Shown: positions 45,988-55,052, counted from the stretch's first letter. The stretch: DNA of 64,000 bases from LMUY01 sp964245075 (GCA_964245075.1 CAXTLC010000007.1:18720-82719); one strand, 5' to 3'. Notes: generated from the letters alone by a model not told the origin. Translations and numbers: made by a program.

Positions 45988-46491
45988 TCAGCCAAACGAC
46001 GCGTCGCCGCGCTCGAAGACCTCGTCGGTGGCCTCGCCGGGCGGGCGGCACTCGATCTCCCACCAGTTCGTGTCGAAGTCCTGCAGGTAGAACGAGTACG
46101 TGCCGTGCTGCATCTGCGGCGGCCGCACCACGAGCAGGCCGAAGCGTGCCTTGTTGGCATCCGCGATGGCGTGCACGCGATCGACCTCCGCACGGGACGC
46201 GACGTCGATGCCCCAATGCTTGAGCAGGTTCGTGGTCACGCCTTCCTCGACCTGCTTCACGTCCATGACCCAGTACGGCCCACCGTCGCGATGGCGCAGC
46301 TTGCCCGGGTCCGTGTCCCGCACGAGCATGCGGCCGTCCGGCAGGTCCTTGCACTCCAGGCCGAGGAACTCCGTGTAGAACACACGGGCACGCGCCAGGT
46401 CGGCGGTGAGCAAGGTTCCGCGGGACAGGATGAGCGGCTTGAGGACCGGGTTGGCGGACGACCGGCTGACGGCGTCAAGTGTTGAGGACAT
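45988..46491 (-). CDS. VOC family protein lacking histidine ligands (VOC-2)
   Basis: A 167-residue paralogue of VOC-1 (ILSRGTLLTADLARARVFYTEFLGLE and FDTNWWEIECRPPG). Here the first His position is Arg (LSRGTLL) and the second is Val/Met (YWVMDVKQ), leaving only the Glu. It may bind ligand without metal, or act as a partner subunit for VOC-1. It lies 20 bases from the upstream reductase gene and on the same strand. Confidence 0.8.
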   Translation of the reverse strand: MSSTLDAVSRSSANPVLKPLILSRGTLLTADLARARVFYTEFLGLECKDLPDGRMLVRDTDPGKLRHRDGGPYWVMDVKQVEEGVTTNLLKHWGIDVASRAEVDRVHAIADANKARFGLLVVRPPQMQHGTYSFYLQDFDTNWWEIECRPPGEATDEVFERGDASFG

Positions 46492-46511
46492 GAGGTTCTC
46501 CTTTGTATCGG

Positions 46512-47486
46512 TTAACGATCCAGCACCAGGCGTTCACCGGGCAAGGCTCGCGAAACGCAGACGTAGATGGTGTCCTGCGCCGCCTTTTCGCCCTCGTCCA
46601 TGACGTTGTCGCGGTGATCCGCCAGCCCGCCCAGCAGCCCCGTGCGGCAATTGCTGCAATGCCCCTCGCGGCAAACGTAGGGAGCCTTCACTCCGGCCGC
46701 GAGCAGCACGTCGAGGATGGACTTGTCGGCCGGTATCTCGAACACCCGGCCGCTGCGCGCGAGCGTGACTTCGAACGGCTCGTTGTCGGCCGCCTGCTTC
46801 GGTTTCGCGGCCGAGGAAGCGAACACCTCGACGTGGACCGCGTCCGTGGGCCAGAACATGGTGGCGACCCGGGCCGCATCCACCATCCGGCGCGGGCCGC
46901 AGACGTACACGTGGGCGCCGGGCGGCTGGTCGCCCAGCAGCGCCTCCAGGTCCAAGCTCCGAGCCGGATCGCCATGGTCGTGATGAAGAAGCAGCGACGG
47001 GCCGAGCGCCTCGACCAGGTCGTCGCGGAACGCCGTCTCCTCCGCAGAACGGGTGCAGTAGATCACGCGGAACCTGGCCCCGATCGCCTTCAGCCGCAGC
47101 GCCATGGAGCGGATGGGCGTGATGCCGACCCCGCCCGCCACCAGGATGTGCTCGGAGGCCGTCTCCTCCAGGGGGAACGCATTGTTCGGCGCACTGACCG
47201 ACAAGCGGTCGCCAACCTGGACCGATCCGTGCATCCAGCCGGAGCCAAGCCCCTCCGGTTCGCGCAGCACGGCCAAGACGTAGCGGTCCCGCTCGGCCGG
47301 GTCGTTCGCCAGCGAGTAGTGACGGGTCAGTCCGGACCCGGTCTGCACTTCGAGGTGCGCGCCCGCCTCGAAGGGAGGCAGGGGCATGCCGTCGCTCACC
47401 AGCTCGAACATGCGGATCCGCGGAGCAAGATCGGCGATCCTTGCAACGCGCACCGTGAGAAGATTGGTGCCCTGGCCGTCCATCAT
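46512..47486 (-). CDS. PDR/VanB-family oxidoreductase (flavin plus 2Fe-2S reductase)
   Basis: A 324-residue phthalate-dioxygenase-reductase-type protein: FMN-binding RHYSLAN (55-61), NAD-binding GGVGITP (118-124) and CGPRRM (196-201), then a C-terminal plant-type ferredoxin domain with Cys272, 277, 280 and 310 (CREGHCSNC and YVCVSRA). Such reductases feed electrons from NAD(P)H to Rieske oxygenases like VanA. No Rieske oxygenase is in the window. The ATG at 47486 overlaps the MFS stop (ATGA); another ATG at 47498 is in frame. Confidence 0.9.
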   Translation of the reverse strand: MMDGQGTNLLTVRVARIADLAPRIRMFELVSDGMPLPPFEAGAHLEVQTGSGLTRHYSLANDPAERDRYVLAVLREPEGLGSGWMHGSVQVGDRLSVSAPNNAFPLEETASEHILVAGGVGITPIRSMALRLKAIGARFRVIYCTRSAEETAFRDDLVEALGPSLLLHHDHGDPARSLDLEALLGDQPPGAHVYVCGPRRMVDAARVATMFWPTDAVHVEVFASSAAKPKQAADNEPFEVTLARSGRVFEIPADKSILDVLLAAGVKAPYVCREGHCSNCRTGLLGGLADHRDNVMDEGEKAAQDTIYVCVSRALPGERLVLDR

Positions 47487-48760
47487 GGTTTCGCCCATCC
47501 GTGCCTGCTGGCGGGGACCGCAGGATCAGGCGCCCCGTCAAGCATCCTCGCCTCCGTGACATCGTAGCGGTACGGCCCGAGCAGCGTGAAGAGCACCCCA
47601 CACGCGACGCACACGCCGGTCAGCGCCCACATCGCCGGAGCGTAGCTTCCGAACGCGGAGCGGCTGACGCCGATGCCGAAGATCGCCATGGCCGAGGAAA
47701 GCTGAAACACCGCGAAGACGATCCCGTAAAGCATCCCAAACGACTGCCGACCGAAGTAGCGGGGGATCAGGTAGCTCAACACGTCGAACTCCGCGCCCAT
47801 CACGAGCCCGGCGAGGGTGGCGCACAGCAGCGCCTGCGGCAGCGTCGGGCCGAGCGCATAGAGGATGGTGGCAAACGCGCCGCCCACCATGAACACGGGC
47901 ATGATGCGCGACACGGTGAAGCGGTCAAGCAGCCAGCCGGTGCCGATCCGGGCCAGGATCAGCGCCAGCCCGAGGGCCACCGGGACGAGGTTTGCCGATG
48001 CAGGGGCCACGCCGGCGTCGATGAGCAGGCGCACTTGGTGCACGACGACGCCGGCCCCGAAGATGCCGAGCAGGAAGAACGCGAGCAGGGTGAGCCAGAA
48101 GGTCCGCGTGCCTGCTGCCTGCCGCACGCTGTAGCCACGTTCGGCGGCGGACACGGCAGCGCGCGGCGGCGGTTCGGCCATGAAAAGGTAAGCCACGGGC
48201 CAGACCGTGAGCGCCAGGATCCCCGAGCCGAGAAAGGCCACGCGCCAGCCATAGAACGATATCAGGGTGGCGGTCACGGCCGGCACGATCGCCGAACCCA
48301 GGCCGATGCCGGCGTTGGCAAGGCCAAGCGCCAGCCCGAGCTTGCGGTCGAACCAGCCTGCGGTGGCGCGTAGGTAGGCCGTGGCCCAGATGCCGAATCC
48401 CGCGACGCAGATCACCGCCCAGCCGGCGTAGAAGACGGCCAGCTTGTTCGGCTGGTAGTACATCATGCACAACGACAGGCCGAACGGCGGGATGCTCCAG
48501 AGCACCGTGCGCCGGCTGCCGAAGCGATCGACCGCGAGGCCCTGCAACGGCGAGATCACGACGATCATGAGGCTGATCAACGATGCGCCGAGCGAGATCG
48601 CGGGGATGCCCCAGCCGAACTCCCGTTGCAGCGGCGAGATGAAAACGGCGAAGTTGAGGATGGTAAGCACGTTGGGACCGAACACCAGCCCGTACGCGCA
48701 GGCGCCCACGGTGGGCCACGCCCGAGCCCTGGATGCCGCTGGAGACGTCATGGCCGTCAT
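47483..48760 (-). CDS. MFS transporter (OFA/MCT-like)
   Basis: A 425-residue, 12-helix major facilitator of the oxalate/formate-antiporter or monocarboxylate type: VGACAYGLVFGPNVLTILNFAVFISPLQREFGW, and VDRFGSRRTVL between helices 2 and 3. It probably imports an organic acid substrate of the cluster. The ATG at 48760 overlaps the stop of the 81-residue gene upstream (ATGA), and its own stop overlaps the reductase start. Confidence 0.88.
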   Translation of the reverse strand: MTAMTSPAASRARAWPTVGACAYGLVFGPNVLTILNFAVFISPLQREFGWGIPAISLGASLISLMIVVISPLQGLAVDRFGSRRTVLWSIPPFGLSLCMMYYQPNKLAVFYAGWAVICVAGFGIWATAYLRATAGWFDRKLGLALGLANAGIGLGSAIVPAVTATLISFYGWRVAFLGSGILALTVWPVAYLFMAEPPPRAAVSAAERGYSVRQAAGTRTFWLTLLAFFLLGIFGAGVVVHQVRLLIDAGVAPASANLVPVALGLALILARIGTGWLLDRFTVSRIMPVFMVGGAFATILYALGPTLPQALLCATLAGLVMGAEFDVLSYLIPRYFGRQSFGMLYGIVFAVFQLSSAMAIFGIGVSRSAFGSYAPAMWALTGVCVACGVLFTLLGPYRYDVTEARMLDGAPDPAVPASRHGWAKP

Positions 48761-49002
48761 TCGGGCATCCTCCAGGCCGAAACGGGACAGGACAGGATTT
48801 CGCGGCCTATGACGCCGCGCTCCTCGAGCGCGTCGCGCGGCAGCGCGAACGCATCCATGCACATGGCCGTGTCTCCGGGTTGGCCGTCCTGCCCGGGCAT
48901 GGCCGGGCCTCGGACGGCAAGTGTGGGCGGCACGCCGTCCGAGGAGCGCAGCATGACGGTGAATTGCCGGTTTGCCGGGCGTGCGAGGGGGCGGCTGACC
49001 AT
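48757..49002 (-). CDS. unrecognised 81-residue protein coupled on both sides
   Basis: The ATG at 49002 overlaps the sphA-like stop (TGATG) and its stop overlaps the MFS start (ATGA), so it is read in a tight relay between two genes. The sequence starts MVSRPLARPANRQFTVMLRS; the C-terminal half reads DAFALPRDALEERGVIG then REILSCPVSAWRMPE. It has one pair of nearby cysteines positions apart, no signal peptide and no membrane helix. I do not recognise a family. The double overlap is the main evidence that it is real. Confidence 0.6.
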   Translation of the reverse strand: MVSRPLARPANRQFTVMLRSSDGVPPTLAVRGPAMPGQDGQPGDTAMCMDAFALPRDALEERGVIGREILSCPVSAWRMPE

Positions 49003-49949
49003 CACAGATGAAGGTAGAGCTGGATCCAGAACCGCTCCCCGTCGGCACGGTTGCGGACCGCGAACTCGTGCTGCCACTTGGCGGTGACCTGCATGCCGTG
49101 AAACGGCACCGCGTAGCGGACCTGCGGCCCAATGGCCAGGGCGGAGCCGAAATGGCCGTCCTGGAACTCGTGGCCGTTCTGCTCGTCACGGGTCAACTGC
49201 CGGTAATAGTAGCCTTGCGTGCCGACCCACAGGCCCTGCAACGGGGAGTACTCGGCCACTGGCTCGAGGATGAACTCCTGGCCGGACAAGTAGTCGGTGG
49301 CCGGGTTCTTGGTGTTGTAGGAATAGGTGAAGTTCGCGCCCACCGAGATGTTCGGCTTCGGGAAGGACTGCACCCCGACCGTTGGCTGCACCGACACCTG
49401 GTTGCGGCCCTTGTTGACGAAGGCGTGCTCGTCATAAACGCCCGAAGGCGTCACGATCGTCATCTTCAGCTTGATTCCGTAGCGGCCGAGAATGTCGCTC
49501 TGCCCGATGTAGCCGAGGCTGAACGGGATCACGCCTATGTCGCCCAGCCCGTCGATCGCCACCTTGTGGCCGGCCGCGCCGGGTGCGGGCGTGCGCGTGT
49601 ACAGCTCCTGGTTCAACACCGGCAGGATCAACCCGGCCCCGAGATGCACGCCATAAGGCAGCAACCCGTCCGGCAGCGTGTAGTCCATCCTGAGCGCGCT
49701 GACCTCGACCGAGACATGGAACCCGGGCAGCGCATCGCCGCCATGGGAGTTGCGGGTGTGGCTCGCGTCGTAGAACGTGTTGTAGTCGTAGAACGTGAAG
49801 CCGGGCGGCGCAGGCTCCAGGCCGGGATTGATCGTTCCGACACCGAGAGCGTAGGTCGTGCCGCCACCTTCCGTGGCATTTGCGGACTGGACAACGGCAA
49901 GGCCGATCGTCGCCGTGCACAACATGCGCCTCAGGCCAAGCCACTTCAT
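49002..49949 (-). CDS. SphA-family outer-membrane protein (phenol meta-pathway type)
   Basis: A 315-residue protein with a signal peptide (about residues 1-25, cleaved near ANA) and beta-barrel-like alternation. ATEGGGTTYALGVGTINPGLEPAPPG, then FYDYNTFYDA and DALPGFHVSVEV match the MetA-pathway of phenol degradation/SphA family of transport-associated outer-membrane proteins. It ends in an aromatic/leucine strand (WIQLYLHL). It probably admits the aromatic substrate. The ATG at 49949 follows AGGGGAG; a GTG at 49958 is also in frame. Confidence 0.85.
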   Translation of the reverse strand: MKWLGLRRMLCTATIGLAVVQSANATEGGGTTYALGVGTINPGLEPAPPGFTFYDYNTFYDASHTRNSHGGDALPGFHVSVEVSALRMDYTLPDGLLPYGVHLGAGLILPVLNQELYTRTPAPGAAGHKVAIDGLGDIGVIPFSLGYIGQSDILGRYGIKLKMTIVTPSGVYDEHAFVNKGRNQVSVQPTVGVQSFPKPNISVGANFTYSYNTKNPATDYLSGQEFILEPVAEYSPLQGLWVGTQGYYYRQLTRDEQNGHEFQDGHFGSALAIGPQVRYAVPFHGMQVTAKWQHEFAVRNRADGERFWIQLYLHL

Positions 49950-50124
49950 GATCCGCACTCCCCTGTAAACCTTCGGCTGCTCTGGTGGCGCCTGTATTCA
50001 GCTATTTTTGAAGCCATCCCGCATTCCGGCCCGACACGGCCGGTTGCATTCCCCATCCGGTCAGTTCACGCCTTTCGCGGTCTCCGCTTCCATTGTCCGG
50101 CTGTATCGGTCTGCACGTCGGGCC

Positions 50125-50820
50125 CTATGCGTTCGTGCCATGCCCAGCACGCGCGGGCTGATCGCGGAGACGCTTCAACGTTTCCTTGCAGTAGGTGGCG
50201 GTGTCGGCGACGTGCTCGCGCAGGAGGCGCGTTGCTTCCTCGGCGTCGCGCGCCAGGGTCGCAGTCAGGATCGCTTCGTGCTGGTCCACTCGCCCGGTTC
50301 TCGCCGGAGCCGCCCGGGACAGCGAACGATAGCGAGACGCGGAGTCGAAAAGCTGCTCGCACATCGTCTTCACCCGGGGCGAGGCGCAGGCCGCCAGCAG
50401 CGCGCTGTGGAACGCGCGGTGTGCCGCCTCCCACTCGGGCGTCGGCGCCCGCTGGTCGAACGGCACCCGCCGCAGCCGGTGGTGGACGAGCAGAAGGTTC
50501 TCCTCCCACGCCATGTCGCCAAGCGCGATCGACTCCCTCAGGGCATAGTCGTTGAGCAAGCCGCGGACCCGCGACAAATCCTCGAGGTCTTCCTCGGACA
50601 GGGGCGCGACCACAAAGCCGCGCTGGTTGCTGTAGGTGATCAGCCCTTCCTGCGCGACGCGGTTCAACGCTTCCCGCAGGGGGGCCGAACCGATGCTGTA
50701 GCGTTCGTTCAACGTTCGGATCTTCAACTGGCGGCCGAACTCGAACACGCCGGCAATCAAGTCCTGGCGAAGCTTCTGGCAAGCAACGCTGACAAGGGTT
50801 TCCGTCGCCTCGACTGCCAT
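50125..50820 (-). CDS. GntR-family regulator (FCD subfamily)
   Basis: A 231-residue regulator: winged helix at residues 10-75 (ACQKLRQDLIAGVFEFGRQLKIRTLNERYSIGSAPLREALNRVAQEGLITY), then an all-helical FCD effector domain with metal-ligand histidines (HRAFHSALLAAC, DQHEAIL). Such regulators usually respond to organic acids. It lies downstream of the FAH-family gene on the same strand, and probably controls the flanking catabolic operons. Confidence 0.9.
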   Translation of the reverse strand: MAVEATETLVSVACQKLRQDLIAGVFEFGRQLKIRTLNERYSIGSAPLREALNRVAQEGLITYSNQRGFVVAPLSEEDLEDLSRVRGLLNDYALRESIALGDMAWEENLLLVHHRLRRVPFDQRAPTPEWEAAHRAFHSALLAACASPRVKTMCEQLFDSASRYRSLSRAAPARTGRVDQHEAILTATLARDAEEATRLLREHVADTATYCKETLKRLRDQPARAGHGTNA

Positions 50821-50868
50821 CCGAACCTTCTTCCACCGGTGGAAACCGCTAATCCACAACGAGCGCCA

Positions 50869-50896
50869 AAGTTATCGATAATCTTGTCTGAAAGCA
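50869..50896. promoter_or_regulatory. candidate GntR operator upstream of the regulator gene
   Basis: The perfect palindrome TTATCGATAA (50872-50881) is followed by CTTGTCTGAAAGCAAG, an imperfect inverted repeat (50883-50898). Both lie in the 93-bp gap before the GntR gene, in AT-rich DNA. Autoregulation is inferred. Confidence 0.45.
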
Positions 50897-50913
50897 AGCA
50901 TTGCCGACGAATT

Positions 50914-51834
50914 TTAACCAGTGACGGACGCAATCGTCGTCGTCAGCCGACCCAGGCCCGCAACCTCGACGTCGATCACGTCGCCACTGCCCAGCCGCTC
51001 GCCGGTTTCCGCACCCACTCCCATCGGGGTGCCGGTCAGGATGACGTCGCCCGGGTGCAGCGTCAGGCGGGAAGACAAGTGCGAAATCTGCTCGGCAACC
51101 GTAAAGATCATCCGGCTCGTGTTCGAGTCCTGCCGCAGCACTCCGTTCACCCAGAGCTTGATCGCGAGCGATTGCGGGTCGGGCACCTGGGACGCCGGCA
51201 CCAGCCTCGGCCCCATCGGCGCGCAGCCGTCGAAGCATTTCTGCCCCACCCAGTCGAACTTGAACGGCGACAGGTCGGCGACGTTGGCTCGCCGCGAAAG
51301 ATCGCGCGCGGAAAGGTCGTTCGCAACCATGTAGCCGGCGACGTGGTCGAGCGCGGAGTCCGTCGACACGTTGCGGGCCAGGCGCCCGATGACCACGGCC
51401 AGCTCCGCTTCCCAGTCCAGCCCCGCGGAAACCGTCGTCACGCAGGCCCGCTGCCCGACGGCCGTGCGCGAGGGCTTGAGGAAGTGCCACGGCTTGAGGC
51501 CAAGCTCGTGCGGGTCGCGCTCCGGCGGCAGGCCGAGGTTCGCCGCCATGCGGGCCACGTGGTCGCTGTAGTTGGCGCCGGCGCAGAAGATGGTCACCGG
51601 GTAGTGCACGGGCGCCAGGAGCGTGACGCCCTCGAGCGGCTTCCATTCCTGCGCGCCCGCTGCGGCGCGCGACAGCCGCGCCTCGGCTTCGTCCCAGTCG
51701 TCGAGGATAGCCTGGACGCTGGCGTCCGCCGCGTGCCCGGTCGCCTGCGCCGCCGGAACGTAGCCGTCGTCCACCACGAGTCCGGCTTGTGGCCCGTGGT
51801 CTGTCAGGGTGGTAACCAGGCTGTAGGTGGTCAT
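50914..51834 (-). CDS. fumarylacetoacetate hydrolase family protein
   Basis: A 306-residue FAH-fold enzyme: TIFCAGANYSDHVARMAANLG, ELAVVIGRLARNVS, YMVANDLSARDLSRR and LTLHPGDVILTGTPMGVGAETG, with the Glu/Asp metal ligands in place. In meta-cleavage pathways this family hydrolyses or isomerises/decarboxylates ring-fission products. It lies 30 bases from the MFS gene and upstream of gntR on the same strand. The likely substrate is a ring-fission product made by the dioxygenase at 57684. Confidence 0.88.
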   Translation of the reverse strand: MTTYSLVTTLTDHGPQAGLVVDDGYVPAAQATGHAADASVQAILDDWDEAEARLSRAAAGAQEWKPLEGVTLLAPVHYPVTIFCAGANYSDHVARMAANLGLPPERDPHELGLKPWHFLKPSRTAVGQRACVTTVSAGLDWEAELAVVIGRLARNVSTDSALDHVAGYMVANDLSARDLSRRANVADLSPFKFDWVGQKCFDGCAPMGPRLVPASQVPDPQSLAIKLWVNGVLRQDSNTSRMIFTVAEQISHLSSRLTLHPGDVILTGTPMGVGAETGERLGSGDVIDVEVAGLGRLTTTIASVTG

Positions 51835-51863
51835 GTGCCTCTCCTTGCTTTGGTTGTGCAGGC

Positions 51864-53228
51864 TCAGATCTGTTCGAGCACCGCCTGCTTCGTTTCGTGG
51901 GCGAACAGGATTGTCACGGCGGCGCCGGCGAGGGCCACGATGCCGAAGTAAAGCAGCACGCGGCCCATGCCGCCGGGCAGCAGCACCCCGATCACGACCG
52001 GCCCGGCCGCCGCTGCGACACGCTGCCACGCGCCGGCGACGCTGCTTGCGAAGGCGCGGAACTCCGTCGGGTAGAGCTCGGCGGTGTACAGGTTCAACCC
52101 GATCGCCACGCTGCCGAGCAGCGCCGCACTGCCGCTGGCGTAGCCCAGCAGCCCTGCCGCCGAACGCGGCTCGTTCAGGCCGGCCACGCAGAGCAGCGCA
52201 CCGCCGGCAGCAAAGGCGAAGGCGAACCAGGTCCTGCGACCGACCCGGTCGATCAGCAGGGCGCAGGCAACCGTGCCGGCGAACCCTGCGCCTTGGATGA
52301 TGAAACCGAACAGCAGCGCCTGCTGCAACGGCAACCCGAACGCCAGCCGGAACATCGTCGGCATCCAGATGAGCAGCCCGTAGGTCGTGGAAAAGCAGCA
52401 GAACCACATCGCCCACACACTGAACGTCCGCCGGCGGAAGCCGCTGCGGAACAGTCCCGCCCACCGGTTGCCGTCCGGCTCGGGAAGCGCGACGATGGCG
52501 CGCGGCGGCGGCAGCGCGATGCCGTGGCGCCGGAAATCCGCCTCGATCGCGCCCACGGCGGCGTCCGCCTCGGCAGCCCGGCCACGCGACGCGAGCCAGC
52601 GCGGCGACTCCGGCAGCAGCCGGCGCAGGAACACGGCCAGCAAGGCCGGCAACGCACCGACGTAGAACAGCGATCGCCACCCGAGCGTTGGCACGAACAA
52701 CAGGCCGAACAGGGCCGCGGCAACGAGCCCGGCGGAGAACACCAGCTCGTAGAGCATGTAGAACCGGCCGCGCGTGTCGGACCTGGCGAGCTCGGTGATG
52801 TAGGCCGTCGCAACCGGCACCTCTCCACCCAGCCCGATGCCTTGGACAAAGCGGAATGCCGTCAGCGAGGGCGCATCCCACGCCAGCGCGCATGCCAGGC
52901 TCATGACGGCGAACACCATCACCGTAACGGTCGCAACCCGCAGCCGCCCGTAACGCTCCGCAGCCCAGCCGGCCCCAAGCGAACCCACGATCTGGCCCAG
53001 GAACACCGCCGAGATCACCCGGCCCGTTTGCCCGGTCGTCAACTGCCACTCCACCGCCAGCACCGGCAGGGCGAAGCTGATCGCCAGCACGTCAACCGCG
53101 TCGAAGAACGTCGCGGTGCCAAGGATCAGCCGTGTCCTGACGTGCCACGGACCCACCGGCAGGCGTTCCAGCCGCGCGACGACATCCCCGGTCGTCCCGG
53201 CCATGCGGCGATCCGCCTTCCCGGCCAT
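51864..53228 (-). CDS. MFS transporter, sugar/acid symporter-like
   Basis: A 454-residue, 12-helix transporter of the SP/AAHS superfamily: RTRLILGTATFFDAVDVLAISFALPVL, GWAAERYGRLRV between helices 2 and 3, and GEVPVATAYITELARSDTRG. It is the middle of three MFS genes in the cluster. Substrate unknown; probably a carboxylated aromatic. The ATG at 53228 follows the NTF2-like stop by 2 bases. Confidence 0.87.
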   Translation of the reverse strand: MAGKADRRMAGTTGDVVARLERLPVGPWHVRTRLILGTATFFDAVDVLAISFALPVLAVEWQLTTGQTGRVISAVFLGQIVGSLGAGWAAERYGRLRVATVTVMVFAVMSLACALAWDAPSLTAFRFVQGIGLGGEVPVATAYITELARSDTRGRFYMLYELVFSAGLVAAALFGLLFVPTLGWRSLFYVGALPALLAVFLRRLLPESPRWLASRGRAAEADAAVGAIEADFRRHGIALPPPRAIVALPEPDGNRWAGLFRSGFRRRTFSVWAMWFCCFSTTYGLLIWMPTMFRLAFGLPLQQALLFGFIIQGAGFAGTVACALLIDRVGRRTWFAFAFAAGGALLCVAGLNEPRSAAGLLGYASGSAALLGSVAIGLNLYTAELYPTEFRAFASSVAGAWQRVAAAAGPVVIGVLLPGGMGRVLLYFGIVALAGAAVTILFAHETKQAVLEQI

Positions 53229-53230
53229 GG

Positions 53231-53596
53231 TCAGTCCCGCAGTGTCGTAAGGTGGAAGCTCGTGAACTGCCATCGCCCGCCCTCCCGCCGTAGCACCTGG
53301 GTCACGATGCCGCGCATGTCGTATTCGGGTGCATCCGGCGGCCTCATGCGGCTCCGCTGCTCCCCGATGAGGACCGCGGCGTCACCCCAGACCCGCACCG
53401 AAAGCCCGCCCCGCGTGACTTGCCTGGGCTGGGCGGCGATGCGGCGCAGCGTTTCGGCCGCGTCCGTGACGGCGCCGTTGGCGTGCACGTGGCGGTAATC
53501 GCTCGCCAGGAGCGTTCCAAGCTGCGCCAGATCGAGCGTGTTGATCAGGGCGCATCGCAGCCGCTCGACTTCCCGTATGGGCTCCTCGGGCGTCAT
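53231..53596 (-). CDS. NTF2-like/DUF4440-family protein
   Basis: A 121-residue cone-fold protein: EVERLRCALINTLDLAQLGTLLASDYRHVHANG, and VTQVLRREGGRWQFTSFHLTTLRD at the end, typical of SnoaL/DUF4440 domains. It may be a small lyase or isomerase accessory to the aromatic pathway. Its start overlaps the upstream MFS stop (ATGA-type), and it sits two bases from the next MFS gene. Confidence 0.82.
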   Translation of the reverse strand: MTPEEPIREVERLRCALINTLDLAQLGTLLASDYRHVHANGAVTDAAETLRRIAAQPRQVTRGGLSVRVWGDAAVLIGEQRSRMRPPDAPEYDMRGIVTQVLRREGGRWQFTSFHLTTLRD

Positions 53597-55032
53597 GGCC
53601 GCACCTCCCCATCTGGCGCGCCGCCGGCCCCGCCGCGAGCGGGCGGCCGCTCGTCAAGCCGCCATGACCCGAACTGTCGGCGGCAAAGGGCTGCGAGCAG
53701 GCAGGTGACCAGCAGCCCGGCCGCCACCGGCATGGCGACAACCTCGAAAAACCGCTGCGGGCCCACGTTGCGGCCGATCAGCCATCCCCCCGCCAACGGA
53801 CCCGCGATCGACCCGATGCGCCCGGCGGCGAGTCCCCAACCGACGCAGGTGCCGCGGATCGGCGTCGGGTAGAGCATGCCGAGCGCGGAATTGAGCGCGG
53901 ATTGCGGCCCCGAAATGCAGACCCCCGCGAGGAACGCGACGAGCGGAAGCATCGTGGCGGCGACGGCCGGCTGGCCGAGCGCGGCCATGGCCACGACGCC
54001 CCCGCATCCCAGGGCAATGAGCACAAGGAAGCCGAGGCGGTCGAACAACGCGACGAGGATGAAGCTGCCGAGCAGGCCGCCGAGCCCGAACAGGCCCGTG
54101 GCCGCCGCCGCTGCGGGCGCGCCGATGCCGAGATCCTGCAACACCGTTGGCGCCCAACCAAGGAACAGCAGGTTCGTGAACAGGCTCAGCGCCACCGCGG
54201 CCCACAGCAGGGGGGTTATCCAGTGCATGCCGAACTGGAACGCCCGCTGCGGCGAAAGCGAGGGCGGCAGGGCGGCCCCGGCGGACGCGAACCGTGCCGG
54301 CAACCCGAGCGACGGCCCAGGTGACGGTCCAGGCAGCGCTGACGGATCAAGCTGGTGGAGCACGCGCAGGAGACGATGCTCGCGGCTTGGCCGAAGCGCC
54401 AGGAACTTGGCCGATTCCGGCAGCACGAACGCCAGGACGGCGGTAAGGGCGATGGGCCAGGCGCCCCCGACCTGGAACAGCACCGGCCACCCGTGGCCCG
54501 CGACGAGCATGACCGCCGTGAGGCCGGCGAGGATGGTGCCCCCCTGGACACCCGATTGCAGCAGAACGAGCAGGGAGCCGCGGACACGGCGCGGCACATA
54601 CTCGGACACGAGCGCGGTGGTGTTCGGCAGCACGCCCGACAAGCCGAGCCCGGTCAGAAGGCGCAATGCCACGAGCTCGCTTGTGCCCGTGGCGAACACC
54701 GTGACGATGGTCGCGGCTCCGAACAGCAGCAGCGACGCCAGGATCACCGGCCGCCGGCCCAGGCGGTCGCCAAGGTAGCCGGCCACCGGGGTGCCGACGA
54801 GCATGCCGAACAGGCTCGCGCTGAGCGCCGGGGCCATCGACGCCCGGTCGATGCCCCAAGCCGCGACCATGCCCGGCAGCGCGTAGCCCAGGACAACCAG
54901 ATCGAAGCCGTCCGTGAGCAGCACCATGAACGACCAGCCGACGACACGGGCGTGGAACCGGCCGAGCGGCTGCGAGTCGATGAAGCCGTCGAGATCCGTC
55001 GCGGGACGGGCCAGCGTGTCGGGAATGGGCAC
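53593..55032 (-). CDS. aromatic acid:H+ symporter-type MFS transporter (AAHS)
   Basis: A 479-residue, 12-helix transporter: LGRFHARVVGWSFMVLLTDGFDLVVLGYALPGMVAAWG has the charged FDxxxLGY-type helix 1 of AAHS members such as PcaK, and GYLGDRLGRRPVIL follows helix 2. It imports protonated aromatic acids in characterised cases. It is the second gene of the unit starting with the FAD hydroxylase. Confidence 0.87.
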   Translation of the reverse strand: MPIPDTLARPATDLDGFIDSQPLGRFHARVVGWSFMVLLTDGFDLVVLGYALPGMVAAWGIDRASMAPALSASLFGMLVGTPVAGYLGDRLGRRPVILASLLLFGAATIVTVFATGTSELVALRLLTGLGLSGVLPNTTALVSEYVPRRVRGSLLVLLQSGVQGGTILAGLTAVMLVAGHGWPVLFQVGGAWPIALTAVLAFVLPESAKFLALRPSREHRLLRVLHQLDPSALPGPSPGPSLGLPARFASAGAALPPSLSPQRAFQFGMHWITPLLWAAVALSLFTNLLFLGWAPTVLQDLGIGAPAAAAATGLFGLGGLLGSFILVALFDRLGFLVLIALGCGGVVAMAALGQPAVAATMLPLVAFLAGVCISGPQSALNSALGMLYPTPIRGTCVGWGLAAGRIGSIAGPLAGGWLIGRNVGPQRFFEVVAMPVAAGLLVTCLLAALCRRQFGSWRLDERPPARGGAGGAPDGEVRP

Positions 55033-55052
55033 GGTGACGATCTCCGGCGCCG

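Noticed and set aside
45205..46485. A 426-codon plus-strand frame across the two VOC genes
   Set aside because: It is antisense to two paralogous VOC proteins whose shared motifs confirm the minus strand as coding.
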